Assembly (NCBI RefSeq): GCF_001662075.1
Contig: NZ_LYPL01000012.1
Location: 124,001-188,000, forward strand
Length of the DNA stretch: 64,000 nt
Reading direction: 5' to 3'
Source of the DNA: Rhizobium bangladeshense
GTDB lineage: Bacteria > Pseudomonadota > Alphaproteobacteria > Rhizobiales > Rhizobiaceae
Made by a program: the position numbers and the translations under genes. The notes beneath the pieces are model-generated. The model had not been told where the DNA came from, made no database searches, and saw only the letters and a program-made list of their open reading frames with translations. Below, in pieces: positions 8,708 through 16,201 of this stretch. Within the stretch, counting starts at the first letter, position 1, and the number at the start of each line of letters is the position of its first letter.

Positions 8708-8775
8708 GCTGTACCTCAGTGTTGGATTGACTTCGCCGGCTCAAGCTTTGCTGCGGCAGCCGAATTCAGGAATCG

Positions 8776-8793
8776 TATTATGGCCTACCAAAC
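8776..8793. promoter_or_regulatory. GntR-family operator, site 3 (gntR promoter)
   Basis: ATTATGGCCTACCAAACA, with core TGGCCTACCA at 8781-8790, repeats the operator upstream of the regulator gene. On the minus strand it overlaps a CATAAT-like -10 element, the same arrangement as at site 1. Confidence 0.55.
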
Positions 8794-8852
8794 ACTGTAG
8801 CTGTCGGCGGCCAGCAATTCAACAGCACCGTGCTGATCCCATGTTTGTCAGC

Positions 8853-10269
8853 CTACGCGTCGGAGTCGGGCCTCGCTTTGACGATCTCTTCGGCCACGGC
8901 CTTCGCCTGCACCCGGATGTCGGGGACGGCGGTGATCTCCCAGAATTGTCCCGCCGTCAAGGCGCCGACGGCAAACAGCCGCGCGGGCGAGATCCGGGAC
9001 GGAGCCGTCACTTCTGAAGCCGCATTGACCTGGATGCCGAGGCCGAGAGGATCGGGGACGATCAGCTGAAACCGGCTCATTTCCTTCAGAAGCGGCGAAT
9101 GGCTGATCCCGGCGCGCTCCATACCCGTGCAGTTGACCAGCCAGTCCGCCCTGATGTCGGCGATCTCGCGCTTGGCTCTGACCCTGTATCCGGCGACCAG
9201 CCTGTCATCTTCGGCCTCGAGCGATTTCAGGAAGCCCGCATGGAAGCGAACGGTTCCGTCTAAGACCAGTTTCTCGAACCCTGTGAACACGTCGGGCGCG
9301 ACCCGGTGACGGTGGATATTCCACCAAGGAAGCGCATGCCGCGAACCGTGCTCGCTCCTCCTGCGAAAGCCGTTGCCAGAGAGCCTGCGTGGCCGGCCTC
9401 AGGCCGTCCATGATGCTCCGCCAGTCGGCGACCGACCTGCTCTTTACCCGCAAGATCTTCAACAGCCCGCTGATCGTAGCCGGAAGCGTGTGAACGTCGA
9501 TCGGCAGCGGCGCGGGCGGCGTCCTCGCATGGCCGAGTGGCGCCAGGCCGCGTCGCGAAAGCAAGTCGATCCTGCCTCTGTGGCCATGGGCGCGAAGTGC
9601 CAGAACTTGATCGATCATCGTCAGGCCGGAGCCGAGAATACAGACCGCATCGGAGGGCGCGACGCGCCTCAGCCAGGAGAGCCGCCACGGGTTCTCGACG
9701 ATCCGCGATCGCAGCGAAGACGGAACGCCAGTCGGTTCGACCGGAAGGTCGGCGTTTCCGACGCCGAGGCAAAGCACCACATTCTTCCCGGCGACCTCGT
9801 CGCCATTGCCGAGGTGAAAGGCAAGCGAGTTGGTGTAACGCTCCACGCACCCGGCTGCTTTGGCCTTGATGAAATCGACCCGGCAACGGCCATCCCGCTT
9901 TCGAAGCAGCCGCGCGAGCGTATCCCTGACATAAAGGCCGTAATCGCTGCGCGAGGCGAAATCGCCAGCCTGCATAGGGCGTCCATGGGCCTTCAGCCAA
10001 TCGACGAAGTCGTCGGGATGATGGGGCAGCAGGCTCATGCGACCGGCGGGAACGTTGAGGCGATGGAGGTAGAGTTCCGTCCTATATGCCGTCCCGCGTC
10101 CGAAACCGGCATCGTCGCCGACGACCGCAATCTTCGCCGAAGCGGGAAGCAGCTCGACGAGATTGCAGGTCACAGCGATCGCTGAAAAACCGGAACCGAC
10201 GACGATCACATCATATGTCAAGGCATTCTCCCTGAAGCTCGAACGCCGCTTCTTGTCACTCACCGCCAC
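8853..10269 (-). pseudogene. FAD/NAD(P)-binding flavoprotein, frameshifted
   Basis: The 5' part reads through a Rossmann dinucleotide motif VIVVGSGFSAIAV, a second nucleotide-binding motif VCILGSGLTMIDQVLAL and DLLSRRGLAPLGH. The 3' part (8853-9290 frame) continues with VFTGFEKLVLDGTVRFHAGF, WLVNCTGMERAG and LFAVGALTAGQFWEI. The join is near 9325, where WNIHRHRVAPDV is found in the second frame; a change of one base would restore a protein of about 470 residues. The family (NAD_binding_9-like) often lies beside sulfonate transport genes. It is divergent from tauA. It is either inactivated or carries a sequence error. Confidence 0.7.
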
Positions 10270-10314
10270 GCGGATGGCTCAAGCGGCAGCATCGCGGAAA
10301 CAATTATCCCCGTA

Positions 10315-10328
10315 GTCTATAAATATAG
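10315..10328. promoter_or_regulatory. AT-rich motif in the tauA/flavoprotein divergent region
   Basis: GTCTATAAATATAG contains the perfect palindrome CTATAAATATAG (10317-10328). The word GTCTATAAA also occurs at 15195-15203, just upstream of the FMN reductase gene, so the two sulfur-related units share an upstream element. A regulator is not identified in the window. Confidence 0.4.
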
Positions 10329-10421
10329 TTTGTTATTCCTCCCGCCAGCCCCTTATCAACCTTTACCCTTTGGCAAGTGAGATCAAAGGGCCCGGAGGGC
10401 TCTCGAACAAAGGGGCTCAAG

Positions 10422-11435
10422 ATGAATTTCAGAAATTTCCTTGCCGCAATCGCCGTCGGCGTCGGCACTCTCGCAGCGGTGATCGCGGCTGAGGCGGCGG
10501 ACAAGAAGGTCGTCGTCGGCTATCAAACCGACGCCTTGCCGTCTTCGGTGGCAATCGCCAACGGCGAATTCGCCAAGGAAACGGGATACGATATCGACTT
10601 CCGCCGGTTAAATTCCGGCGCCGAGATTTTCGCAGCCATTGCGTCGGGCGACGTTCAAGTCGGCTATGTCGGCTCCAGCCCGTTTGCGGCTGCGGTGTCG
10701 CGCGGGCTGGAGGTCAAGGCCTTCTACCTCGCCTCCACCTCCGGCATCGACGAGGCTCTCGTCGTCCGCAACGGCTCGGGTATCGAAAGCCTGAACGATC
10801 TGAAGGGCAAGAAGCTTGCCGCCGCGCCTGTCTCCACGGACCACTATCAGCTTCTGGCGCTGATCAAGTCGCTTGGTCTAACCGAGAAGGACGTCCAGGT
10901 CTTCGCAATCCCCCAGCCTGAGATCGTTGCGAGCTATAACCGCGGCGATATTGACGGCGGTTTCGTCTGGGATCCGGCGCTCAGCGAACTCAAGAAGAAC
11001 GGCAAGGTCCTGGTGACCTCCAAGGAGGTGGCGGACAAGGGAGCGCCGACATTCTCAGCCTGGGTCGCCACCTCGAAGTTCGCGACCGATAACCCGGAAT
11101 TCCTGAAGGGCTTCGCCTCTGTCATCAACAAATACTACGCCTCCTTCGCATCGGATAAGGCCGCCTGGGGGCCTGACAGCGACAACGCCAAGGCGCTCGC
11201 CAAGCTTCTCGGCGGAACGGCCGAGCAGCAGGCCTCGGCGCTTAAGAACCTGACGCTGCTCACCCCCAAGGTGCAGGCATCGGACGCCTGGCTCGGTGGC
11301 GGCGAAAAGGCCGGCGCCGGCAAGATCCTCAAGGACACGGCATCGTTCCTGAAAGACCAGGGCAAGGTCTCCGACGTGCTGGCGAATTATGGCGCCTTCG
11401 TCACCGCCGACGCGCTTACCAGCGTCAGCAACTGA
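10422..11435 (+). CDS. tauA: Taurine/sulfonate ABC transporter substrate-binding protein (TauA-like)
   Basis: 337 residues with an N-terminal signal peptide ending near AEAA. The mature protein follows the TauA pattern closely: VVGYQTDALPS, ASGDVQVGYVGSSP, LNDLKGKKLAAAPVSTDHYQLL, YNRGDIDGGFVWDPAL and a C-terminal TASFLKDQGKV. The ATG at 10422 was chosen because AAGGGG lies just upstream and it begins the signal peptide. It should capture taurine or a related alkanesulfonate in the periplasm. It is followed by the ATPase and permease genes on the same strand. Confidence 0.9.
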   Translation: MNFRNFLAAIAVGVGTLAAVIAAEAADKKVVVGYQTDALPSSVAIANGEFAKETGYDIDFRRLNSGAEIFAAIASGDVQVGYVGSSPFAAAVSRGLEVKAFYLASTSGIDEALVVRNGSGIESLNDLKGKKLAAAPVSTDHYQLLALIKSLGLTEKDVQVFAIPQPEIVASYNRGDIDGGFVWDPALSELKKNGKVLVTSKEVADKGAPTFSAWVATSKFATDNPEFLKGFASVINKYYASFASDKAAWGPDSDNAKALAKLLGGTAEQQASALKNLTLLTPKVQASDAWLGGGEKAGAGKILKDTASFLKDQGKVSDVLANYGAFVTADALTSVSN

Positions 11436-11441
11436 TCCTCC

Positions 11442-11475
11442 CGATGCCAGCGCGACCATCATTGCGCCGGCATCG
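11442..11475 (+). other. Intercistronic hairpin after tauA
   Basis: CGATGCC (11442-11448) pairs with GGCATCG (11469-11475), and GCGC pairs with GCGC inside it after one mismatch. The hairpin lies 6 bp after the tauA stop, without a T-run, and may favour expression of the binding protein over the ATPase. Confidence 0.45.
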
Positions 11476-11492
11476 AACTTGCGAGTGGCACC

Positions 11493-12282
11493 ATGCTCAA
11501 AGTCGATCACGCCAGCGTTTTCTATGCAGCCCGGGACGGGCGGACCGTCCATGCGCTCGATCGCGTTTCCTTCGATATCCCCGAACGGGGTTTCGTCGTC
11601 GCGCTCGGCGCCTCGGGATGCGGCAAATCCACGCTTCTCAACGCGATCGCCGGTTTCCTTCCGTTGTCCGATGGGCGGATCACGCTCGATGGCCGCGCGG
11701 TCGAACGGCCGGGCGCCGATCGCGGCGTCGTCTTTCAGAAAGATGCGCTGCTGCCCTGGAAAATCGGTGGCCGACAATGTTGCACTCGGCCTGAAATTTG
11801 CCGGCGTCAACCGCAAGGAGCGGCAAGTGCACGCGCTCGAACTGCTCCGGCTCGTCGGCCTCGACGAATTCGCCAATGCCTTTCCTTACGAGCTATCGGG
11901 CGGCATGCGCCAGCGGGTCGGCATCGGCCGGGCGCTTGCGACCAATCCGGATATTCTGCTCATGGACGAGCCGTTCGGCGCGCTCGACAGCCTGACACGC
12001 GAACAGATGCAGGAACTGCTGGTTTCCGTCTGGAACAAGACGGCGAAGAAGGTTTTCTTCATCACCCATTCGATCGAAGAGGCGCTATTTCTCGGCACGC
12101 AGGTGCTCGTCATGTCGCCTCGGCCGGGGCGCGTCGTCGCCCGCTTCGATCTCGATTTCATCAGCCGCTTCGCCGAAACCGGCGACGCACGATCGATCAA
12201 GGCGTCGCCGCAATTTGCCGAGCTGCGCGAAGAGATCCGCGCCATTGTCCACAGCAGCGAAGATTTGAGGAGCGCCGCATGA
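11493..12282 (+). pseudogene. tauB: Sulfonate ABC transporter ATPase (TauB-like), frameshifted
   Basis: The first frame carries Walker A GASGCGKSTLLNAIAGF and the Q-loop region GVVFQKDALLPWK. The protein continues in another frame from SVADNVALGLKFAG, with signature LSGGMRQRVGIGRAL, Walker B ILLMDEPFGALD and the H-loop FFITHSIEEALFL. The shift lies at about 11761-11766, in a run of four A; removing one A restores a normal TauB/SsuB protein of about 262 residues. As written the ATPase would be truncated after the Q-loop. It ends in an ATGA overlap with the permease gene. Confidence 0.8.
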
Positions 12283-13133
12283 GCGATGTAATACAGGCCT
12301 CGCCGGCTGCGGCCCATGTCCAGGATCGTCAGGTCAAGCTGGTGAAAATGGCCGGCTTCGGCGCCGGCGAGAGATCAACGGTGGCCATCAGTGTTGCCAC
12401 CGCCCTGGCAATCCTGCTGCTGTGGTGGCTCGTCGCGGCCCTTGGCATCGTCCCGCACCTTTTCCTGCCGCGTCCCGACGAGGTGCTGACGCAGATCGGC
12501 GTCATCTATCGCGATGGTTACGCCGGTGCATCGCTTTCTGAACACGTCGCTGCAAGTCTGTTCCGTATCGTTGTCGCGGCTCTCATCGCCATCTCCGCCG
12601 GCATTCCGCTCGGACTGCTGATGGGCCTGAACCGCTGGGCTAAAGGTGTGCTCGATGCGCCGATCGAGTTCTACTGGCCGCTTCCGCCGCTCTCTTACCT
12701 GCCGCTGATGATCATTTGGCTCGGCATTGGGGAGACGTCGAAGATCACGCTGCTGGTGCTGGCGATGTTCGCACCGATCTGCCTTTCGGCGCAGGCGGGC
12801 GTTCGCTCGTTGCCGATCGAGCGCGTCAATGCCGCCCGTTCGCTGGGTGCCAGCCGGCTGCAGCTCTTCATCGACATCGTTCTGCCGTCGGCCCTGCCCG
12901 AGATCCTCACCGGCATCCGCATTGCGCTCGGCGTCGGCTGGAGTACGCTGGTCGCCGCCGAATTGATCGCCTCGACGCGCGGGATCGGCTTCATGATCAT
13001 GTCGGCATCGCAGTTCCTGGCAACCGATGTGGTCTTCGTCGGCATCGCCATCATCGCGGTCTGCGCCTTCACCTTCTCGGCCGCCATCCGCTTCCTGGAG
13101 ACCTACCTTGTGCCGTGGAAGGGCAAGCTCTGA
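12279..13133 (+). CDS. tauC: Taurine/sulfonate ABC transporter permease (TauC-like)
   Basis: 284 residues with about six membrane segments. The EAA-type loop is visible as VNAARSLGASRLQLFIDIVL, and the C-terminus LETYLVPWKGKL is typical of TauC/SsuC. The start ATG overlaps the ATPase stop (ATGA at 12279-12282), so translation is coupled. It forms the inner-membrane channel for TauA-delivered sulfonate. The gene itself is intact although its ATPase partner is frameshifted. Confidence 0.88.
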   Translation: MSDVIQASPAAAHVQDRQVKLVKMAGFGAGERSTVAISVATALAILLLWWLVAALGIVPHLFLPRPDEVLTQIGVIYRDGYAGASLSEHVAASLFRIVVAALIAISAGIPLGLLMGLNRWAKGVLDAPIEFYWPLPPLSYLPLMIIWLGIGETSKITLLVLAMFAPICLSAQAGVRSLPIERVNAARSLGASRLQLFIDIVLPSALPEILTGIRIALGVGWSTLVAAELIASTRGIGFMIMSASQFLATDVVFVGIAIIAVCAFTFSAAIRFLETYLVPWKGKL

Positions 13134-13447
13134 CGGGGGTTAATGCCGTAAAACTGGCAGCGTCTGCCCGGCGCCGCTGCAGGCTGCGGATCAGCATCGC
13201 GGCCTGCCGGACGATCGCCGCAAATGTCGTATCGTCGGCCTCGGCGATCCTGTCCGTCATGTCGCGGATGATCGTCGTCTGATGGATGATCGACTGGCGA
13301 TGTCGCGCCTCTTCCGGCCCGATTTCGGCATCGGCCATGGCAGGCAGCGTCTGCACTAACCGCTCCCATGATTTGCCGGCGCCGGGTTCTCGGGTAGGCA
13401 TTCAGATATTCACTGAGGCGCAGGAGATCCTCGACAATGTCGGACAT
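13069..13447 (-). pseudogene. Small hypothetical protein, probably frameshifted
   Basis: An ATG at 13447, 11 bp after the hydrolase stop, opens MSDIVEDLLRLSEYLNAYP. A second frame from about 13395 continues GAGKSWERLVQTLPAMADAE and later IRDMTDRIAEADDTTFAAIV to a stop at 13069. The join is near 13395-13400. The two pieces look like one acidic helical protein of roughly 125 residues that I do not recognise. Its last 65 bp overlap the convergent tauC 3' end. Weak evidence; the remainder of 13134-13458 holds nothing else I can support. Confidence 0.3.
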
Positions 13448-13458
13448 TCCGCTTCCGT

Positions 13459-14040
13459 TCACATCGCAAAAGCCGGCCGCGGAGAAACATTGCGCCTTCG
13501 ATCGCCGGCACGCGCCTTCAAGGCATCCAGCAGCCGGTAGCCGGTTCGCCAACGACCAAAACCACTTGCGATATTGATGTGGCCGGCAAGGCCGATATTC
13601 CTGGTCTCGGCCTTCCACAGGCGGCCAAACAGGGCCAGCCGATCGATCGTCATGTAAGCGTCGTTCATGCTGCCGACGACGATGCTCGGAAATGGCAGAG
13701 GCGCCGTCGGCATGCTGCCGAACGAGATATGTCCGGGATGCAGAATTTCCGTGGCCGGCAGATCGCAGGGAGCAACGAGCAAGGCCCCTTTCACGCAACG
13801 GGCAGCGCTTCGACCGGCCAACCGGGCGGCGAGCAGGCATCCGAGACTATGGGCGACCAGATAGGCCTCACCGGCCTCTTCAAGCGCGCCTTCCAATCGC
13901 GGTAGCCAGCTGTCGAGGTCCGGATGATCCCAGTCGTCCTGGGCGACGCGACGGCTACCCGGCTGATCCTGCAGCCAGTGCTGTTGCCAATGCCCCTCTC
14001 CCGAGCCGAACAATCCGGGAAGAACAAGGACTTCGCTCAT
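13459..14040 (-). CDS. RBBP9/YdeN-type serine hydrolase
   Basis: 193 residues. The start VLVLPGLFGSGEGHWQQHW, the nucleophile motif VAHSLGCLLA and the C-terminal histidine motif GHINIASGFGRW are diagnostic of the RBBP9/YdeN hydrolases. The elbow reads AHSLG rather than GHSLG, as is common in the family. The start overlaps the stop of a small membrane-protein gene (14037-14189), so they are translationally coupled. The substrate is unknown. Such hydrolases are often found in rhizobial sulfonate clusters; that is context, not proof. Confidence 0.85.
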   Translation of the reverse strand: MSEVLVLPGLFGSGEGHWQQHWLQDQPGSRRVAQDDWDHPDLDSWLPRLEGALEEAGEAYLVAHSLGCLLAARLAGRSAARCVKGALLVAPCDLPATEILHPGHISFGSMPTAPLPFPSIVVGSMNDAYMTIDRLALFGRLWKAETRNIGLAGHINIASGFGRWRTGYRLLDALKARAGDRRRNVSPRPAFAM

Positions 14041-14189
14041 CGGATCAATCCGATCACCAAGGCGAACAGGAAGGTGAAGGACCCGGCGATCGTGCAGATC
14101 CCCGCCGCATGCCTGACCTGCGACATGAGGCTTCCCGTTGCTCTTCTCGCAGCCTGCCGACGGAGGCTGGTCTCAACGACAATCGCCAC
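14037..14189 (-). CDS. Small single-pass membrane protein (50 aa)
   Basis: A GTG start at 14189 is preceded by GAGGAGG with a 7-bp spacer. The 50-residue product has a basic N-terminal half (TSLRRQAARRATGS) and one C-terminal membrane segment (AGSFTFLFALVIGLI). The stop TGA overlaps the hydrolase ATG. The good ribosome site, coupling and clear topology support a real gene. I do not recognise a family. Confidence 0.55.
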   Translation of the reverse strand: MAIVVETSLRRQAARRATGSLMSQVRHAAGICTIAGSFTFLFALVIGLIR

Positions 14190-14201
14190 CCGCCACCCTC
14201 C

Positions 14202-14366
14202 TCAATACCAAAGTCCGGGCATTGCGCCCCAATAATGGAGCTCGTATTCGCGCGCCGACCGATCCTGCTCCTCGACGCTGTTGACCGGTGCGTTTGCAGG
14301 CTTCCGCGCGTTGCGCCGGAAGCGGGCGATCGCAAACGTCAGCCAGAAATGGAAATCGAGCTTCAT
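14202..14366 (-). CDS. Small hypothetical protein (54 aa)
   Basis: ATG at 14366 with AGGAGG five bases upstream. The product starts MKLDFHFWLTFAIARFRRNA and ends YELHYWGAMPGLWY. The N-terminal hydrophobic stretch followed by basic residues suggests membrane association. It lies 12 bp after the 62-residue gene and its stop precedes the next ribosome site, so it sits in a run of small co-transcribed genes. Function unknown. Confidence 0.55.
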   Translation of the reverse strand: MKLDFHFWLTFAIARFRRNARKPANAPVNSVEEQDRSAREYELHYWGAMPGLWY

Positions 14367-14378
14367 GCGAACCTCCTG

Positions 14379-14567
14379 TCAGGAATCGGCAGACTGGGGA
14401 ATGAACGAATGACGTTGCGCATTGGCGAGAAGATCGCGTAGCGATGCAGTCGGCCCGTAGAGCATGAACAGGCGGTTCTCCTCGCGCTCGGCCAACCGAT
14501 ATCGGCGAGCAAATTCAAAGACGCTCCAGATTTGCTCGCTTGATCCCTGCGGGCCTGCATCATCCAT
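14379..14567 (-). CDS. Small hypothetical protein with WSVxEF motif (62 aa)
   Basis: ATG at 14567 preceded by AGGAGG. The product contains WSVFEFARRY, then LFMLYGP and LLANAQR. The same layout (WSVTEF, LLKLFGP, LLHNARR) occurs in the 62-residue product at 35607-35795, so both belong to one small-protein family. The predicted secondary structure is two or three helices. It opens the minus-strand run leading to the RBBP9-type hydrolase. No function is known to me. Confidence 0.6.
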   Translation of the reverse strand: MDDAGPQGSSEQIWSVFEFARRYRLAEREENRLFMLYGPTASLRDLLANAQRHSFIPQSADS

Positions 14568-14601
14568 CGCTGCCTCCTGAGAACGAAGTGCGTGGCGCGC
14601 C

Positions 14602-15162
14602 TTATTCGGCTGCCGCTACTGCCGGTCTTGCCTCTGGAAAGAAGGCCGACAATTCGCCAACCACTTCGCCGATGCGGTTCGAAAGCGCATCGGATGAGAC
14701 CGCGTAATCCGCAAAATCACGGTCGGACGCATAGACGGCCGTCGGCAGCGTATGGGCCATGAAGAAACCGAACAGCGGCCGAAGCTGATGCTCGACCATC
14801 AAGGCATGCCGGTCGCCGCCGCCGGTCGCCGTAATGATGATCGGCTTCGCGCGGAGCTCCTGCGGATCGATCAGATCGATGAGGTGCTTGAAAAGGCCGG
14901 GATAGGAGCCCTTGTAAGTCGGCGAACCTATAATCAGCACATCGGCCCTTACGATCTCGTCGACGACGCGCCTGGCCTGATCGTCAAGGTCCTTACGCCA
15001 CAAGGCGTGACCCAGCGACGGACCGAGATCGTGCAGATCATAGGTCTTGCTCGAAAAGCGGTATCTGAAGCTCGCCCTTTCTGCCACATGCCTGACAAGG
15101 GCCAGTGTCTTCGATGGGCGGCTGAAGCTGCCGGCAATGCCGACGAGTTTGAAACCGGACAT
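14602..15162 (-). CDS. msuE: NADPH-dependent FMN reductase (MsuE/SsuE type)
   Basis: 186 residues of flavodoxin-like fold. The phosphate-binding loop is GIAGSFSRPSKT, followed by IIGSPTYKGSYPGLFKHL and TATGGGDRHA, matching the MsuE/SsuE FMN reductases that feed reduced flavin to alkanesulfonate monooxygenases. I used the ATG at 15162, where homology begins; an upstream ATG at 15189 is possible. The tauABC neighbourhood supports a sulfur-scavenging role, but no SsuD/MsuD or TauD oxygenase is in the window, so its partner would be elsewhere. Confidence 0.8.
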   Translation of the reverse strand: MSGFKLVGIAGSFSRPSKTLALVRHVAERASFRYRFSSKTYDLHDLGPSLGHALWRKDLDDQARRVVDEIVRADVLIIGSPTYKGSYPGLFKHLIDLIDPQELRAKPIIITATGGGDRHALMVEHQLRPLFGFFMAHTLPTAVYASDRDFADYAVSSDALSNRIGEVVGELSAFFPEARPAVAAAE

Positions 15163-15194
15163 GGTTCTTCCTCTCTGTGGTTGCCTCAAATATT

Positions 15195-15203
15195 GTCTAT
15201 AAA
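15195..15203. promoter_or_regulatory. GTCTATAAA element upstream of FMN reductase
   Basis: GTCTATAAA is identical to 10315-10323 in the tauA promoter region. Its position 33 bp upstream of the ATG suggests a promoter or regulator element shared by the sulfur genes. Confidence 0.35.
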
Positions 15204-15335
15204 ATTACTGGATTAAAGGAATGTGCGTCTCTCCTTCGCCGCTCCATTGAAAAAACATTCGTCTAAATGGTCGACCGCCATCACTTCAAAAGGCTTCTTT
15301 CAATCGACCATTCAACGATCTATATTGTGGTCAAA

Positions 15336-15629
15336 ATGGAGCAACCGCATGAAGCTGTCAGAACAGGTCAAGCCGATCTGTATCTCAAGGCGCATGCGCC
15401 CGAGATCATCCGAACGCTGAAGGACAATCCGCAGCCAGTCGTCATTACCCTTCACGGCGAGGCGAAGGCCATTCTGCAGGACGTCCGCCAATACGAGGAA
15501 ACGCAAGAGACCCTGGCGCTCCTGAAGGTGCTGGCGCTCACCAACCGGCAAGTCGAGGAAGGTAAGCTGCGCCCTGCTGCCGACACCTTCGCGCGCATCC
15601 GCAAGCGTCTGCCAGACAACCAGTCCTGA
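15336..15629 (+). CDS. Phd/YefM-type antitoxin, N-terminus probably frameshifted
   Basis: 97 residues from the ATG at 15336. The body YLKAHAPEIIRTLKDNPQPV and LHGEAKAILQDVRQYEETQET is a typical Phd/YefM antitoxin with its toxin-binding C-terminal tail. The family N-terminus normally reads MKLSEQVKPIS; exactly MKLSEQVKPI is encoded in a different frame from an ATG at 15349 that has GGAG seven bases upstream. One missing base near 15378 would join them. As written, translation must use the weaker upstream start. The stop overlaps the toxin ATG. Confidence 0.75.
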   Translation: MEQPHEAVRTGQADLYLKAHAPEIIRTLKDNPQPVVITLHGEAKAILQDVRQYEETQETLALLKVLALTNRQVEEGKLRPAADTFARIRKRLPDNQS

Positions 15630-16201
15630 TGCCCTATAGTGTACTTTTCGCCGAGGAAGCGGAACGCGACATCGAGGATCTCTGTCGTTTCATCGCGGGC
15701 CGCGACGGCACCGAGACCGCTGAGCCCATCCTGAGCGAAATCGAGAGTGCCTGCGCCGATCTCGAAGAATTTCCTGCGCGAGGAAATATTCCGAAAGAGC
15801 TCGCCGCTATCGGCTTCACCGAATATCGGGAACGGCACCATAAGCCCTGGCGACTGATCTATCGCATCATCGGCACCGACGTCATTGTCTACTGTGTGGT
15901 ATTCGGGCGCCGCGACATGCAGGCTTTCCTGGAGCGAAGACTGATCCGCTGGCTCGGCAATCAAGCTGCTGCGGTCTCCAACCCTCGCACCTTATCCAGT
16001 TTTTCGGCCGGCCGGCGCATTTGCCCGCAACAGCGCCATCAGCATCGGGCCGATCGCGAATTCCCCCTTTTCGCTCCGCCGCGTCAGGTCCCGGAGGTAA
16101 CCACCGGCCGAATTGATATGGCCGCCGCGCTCCAGGATGCATGCCATCACCGTCGCGGCATTTTCCGGACCCATTGCGTTTGCGGCCTCCTCGTAGGCTG
16201 A
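15629..16201 (+). CDS. RelE/ParE-type toxin with aberrant C-terminal extension
   Basis: Residues 1-110 are a RelE/ParE toxin: MPYSVLFAEEAERDIEDLCR, FPARGNIPKEL, EYRERHHKPWRLIYRI and the closing GRRDMQAFLERRL. Family members end here, at about 100-110 residues. The frame instead stays open for another 80 residues of low-complexity sequence that is antisense to the 3' end of repC (210-bp overlap). The extension is probably the result of a lost stop or a frameshift. With the adjoining antitoxin it forms an addiction module beside the replication genes. Confidence 0.75.
   Translation: MPYSVLFAEEAERDIEDLCRFIAGRDGTETAEPILSEIESACADLEEFPARGNIPKELAAIGFTEYRERHHKPWRLIYRIIGTDVIVYCVVFGRRDMQAFLERRLIRWLGNQAAAVSNPRTLSSFSAGRRICPQQRHQHRADREFPLFAPPRQVPEVTTGRIDMAAALQDACHHRRGIFRTHCVCGLLVG

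Noticed and set aside
11493..13133. A single 546-codon frame covering tauB and tauC as a fusion protein
   Set aside because: The middle part has no transporter motifs. It is created by the tauB frameshift; the true tauB 3' part is in another frame and tauC has its own overlapping start.
13103..13840. Long minus-strand frame of 245 codons
   Set aside because: It is the out-of-frame shadow of the RBBP9-type hydrolase gene for most of its length; only its last part carries the small gene starting at 13447.
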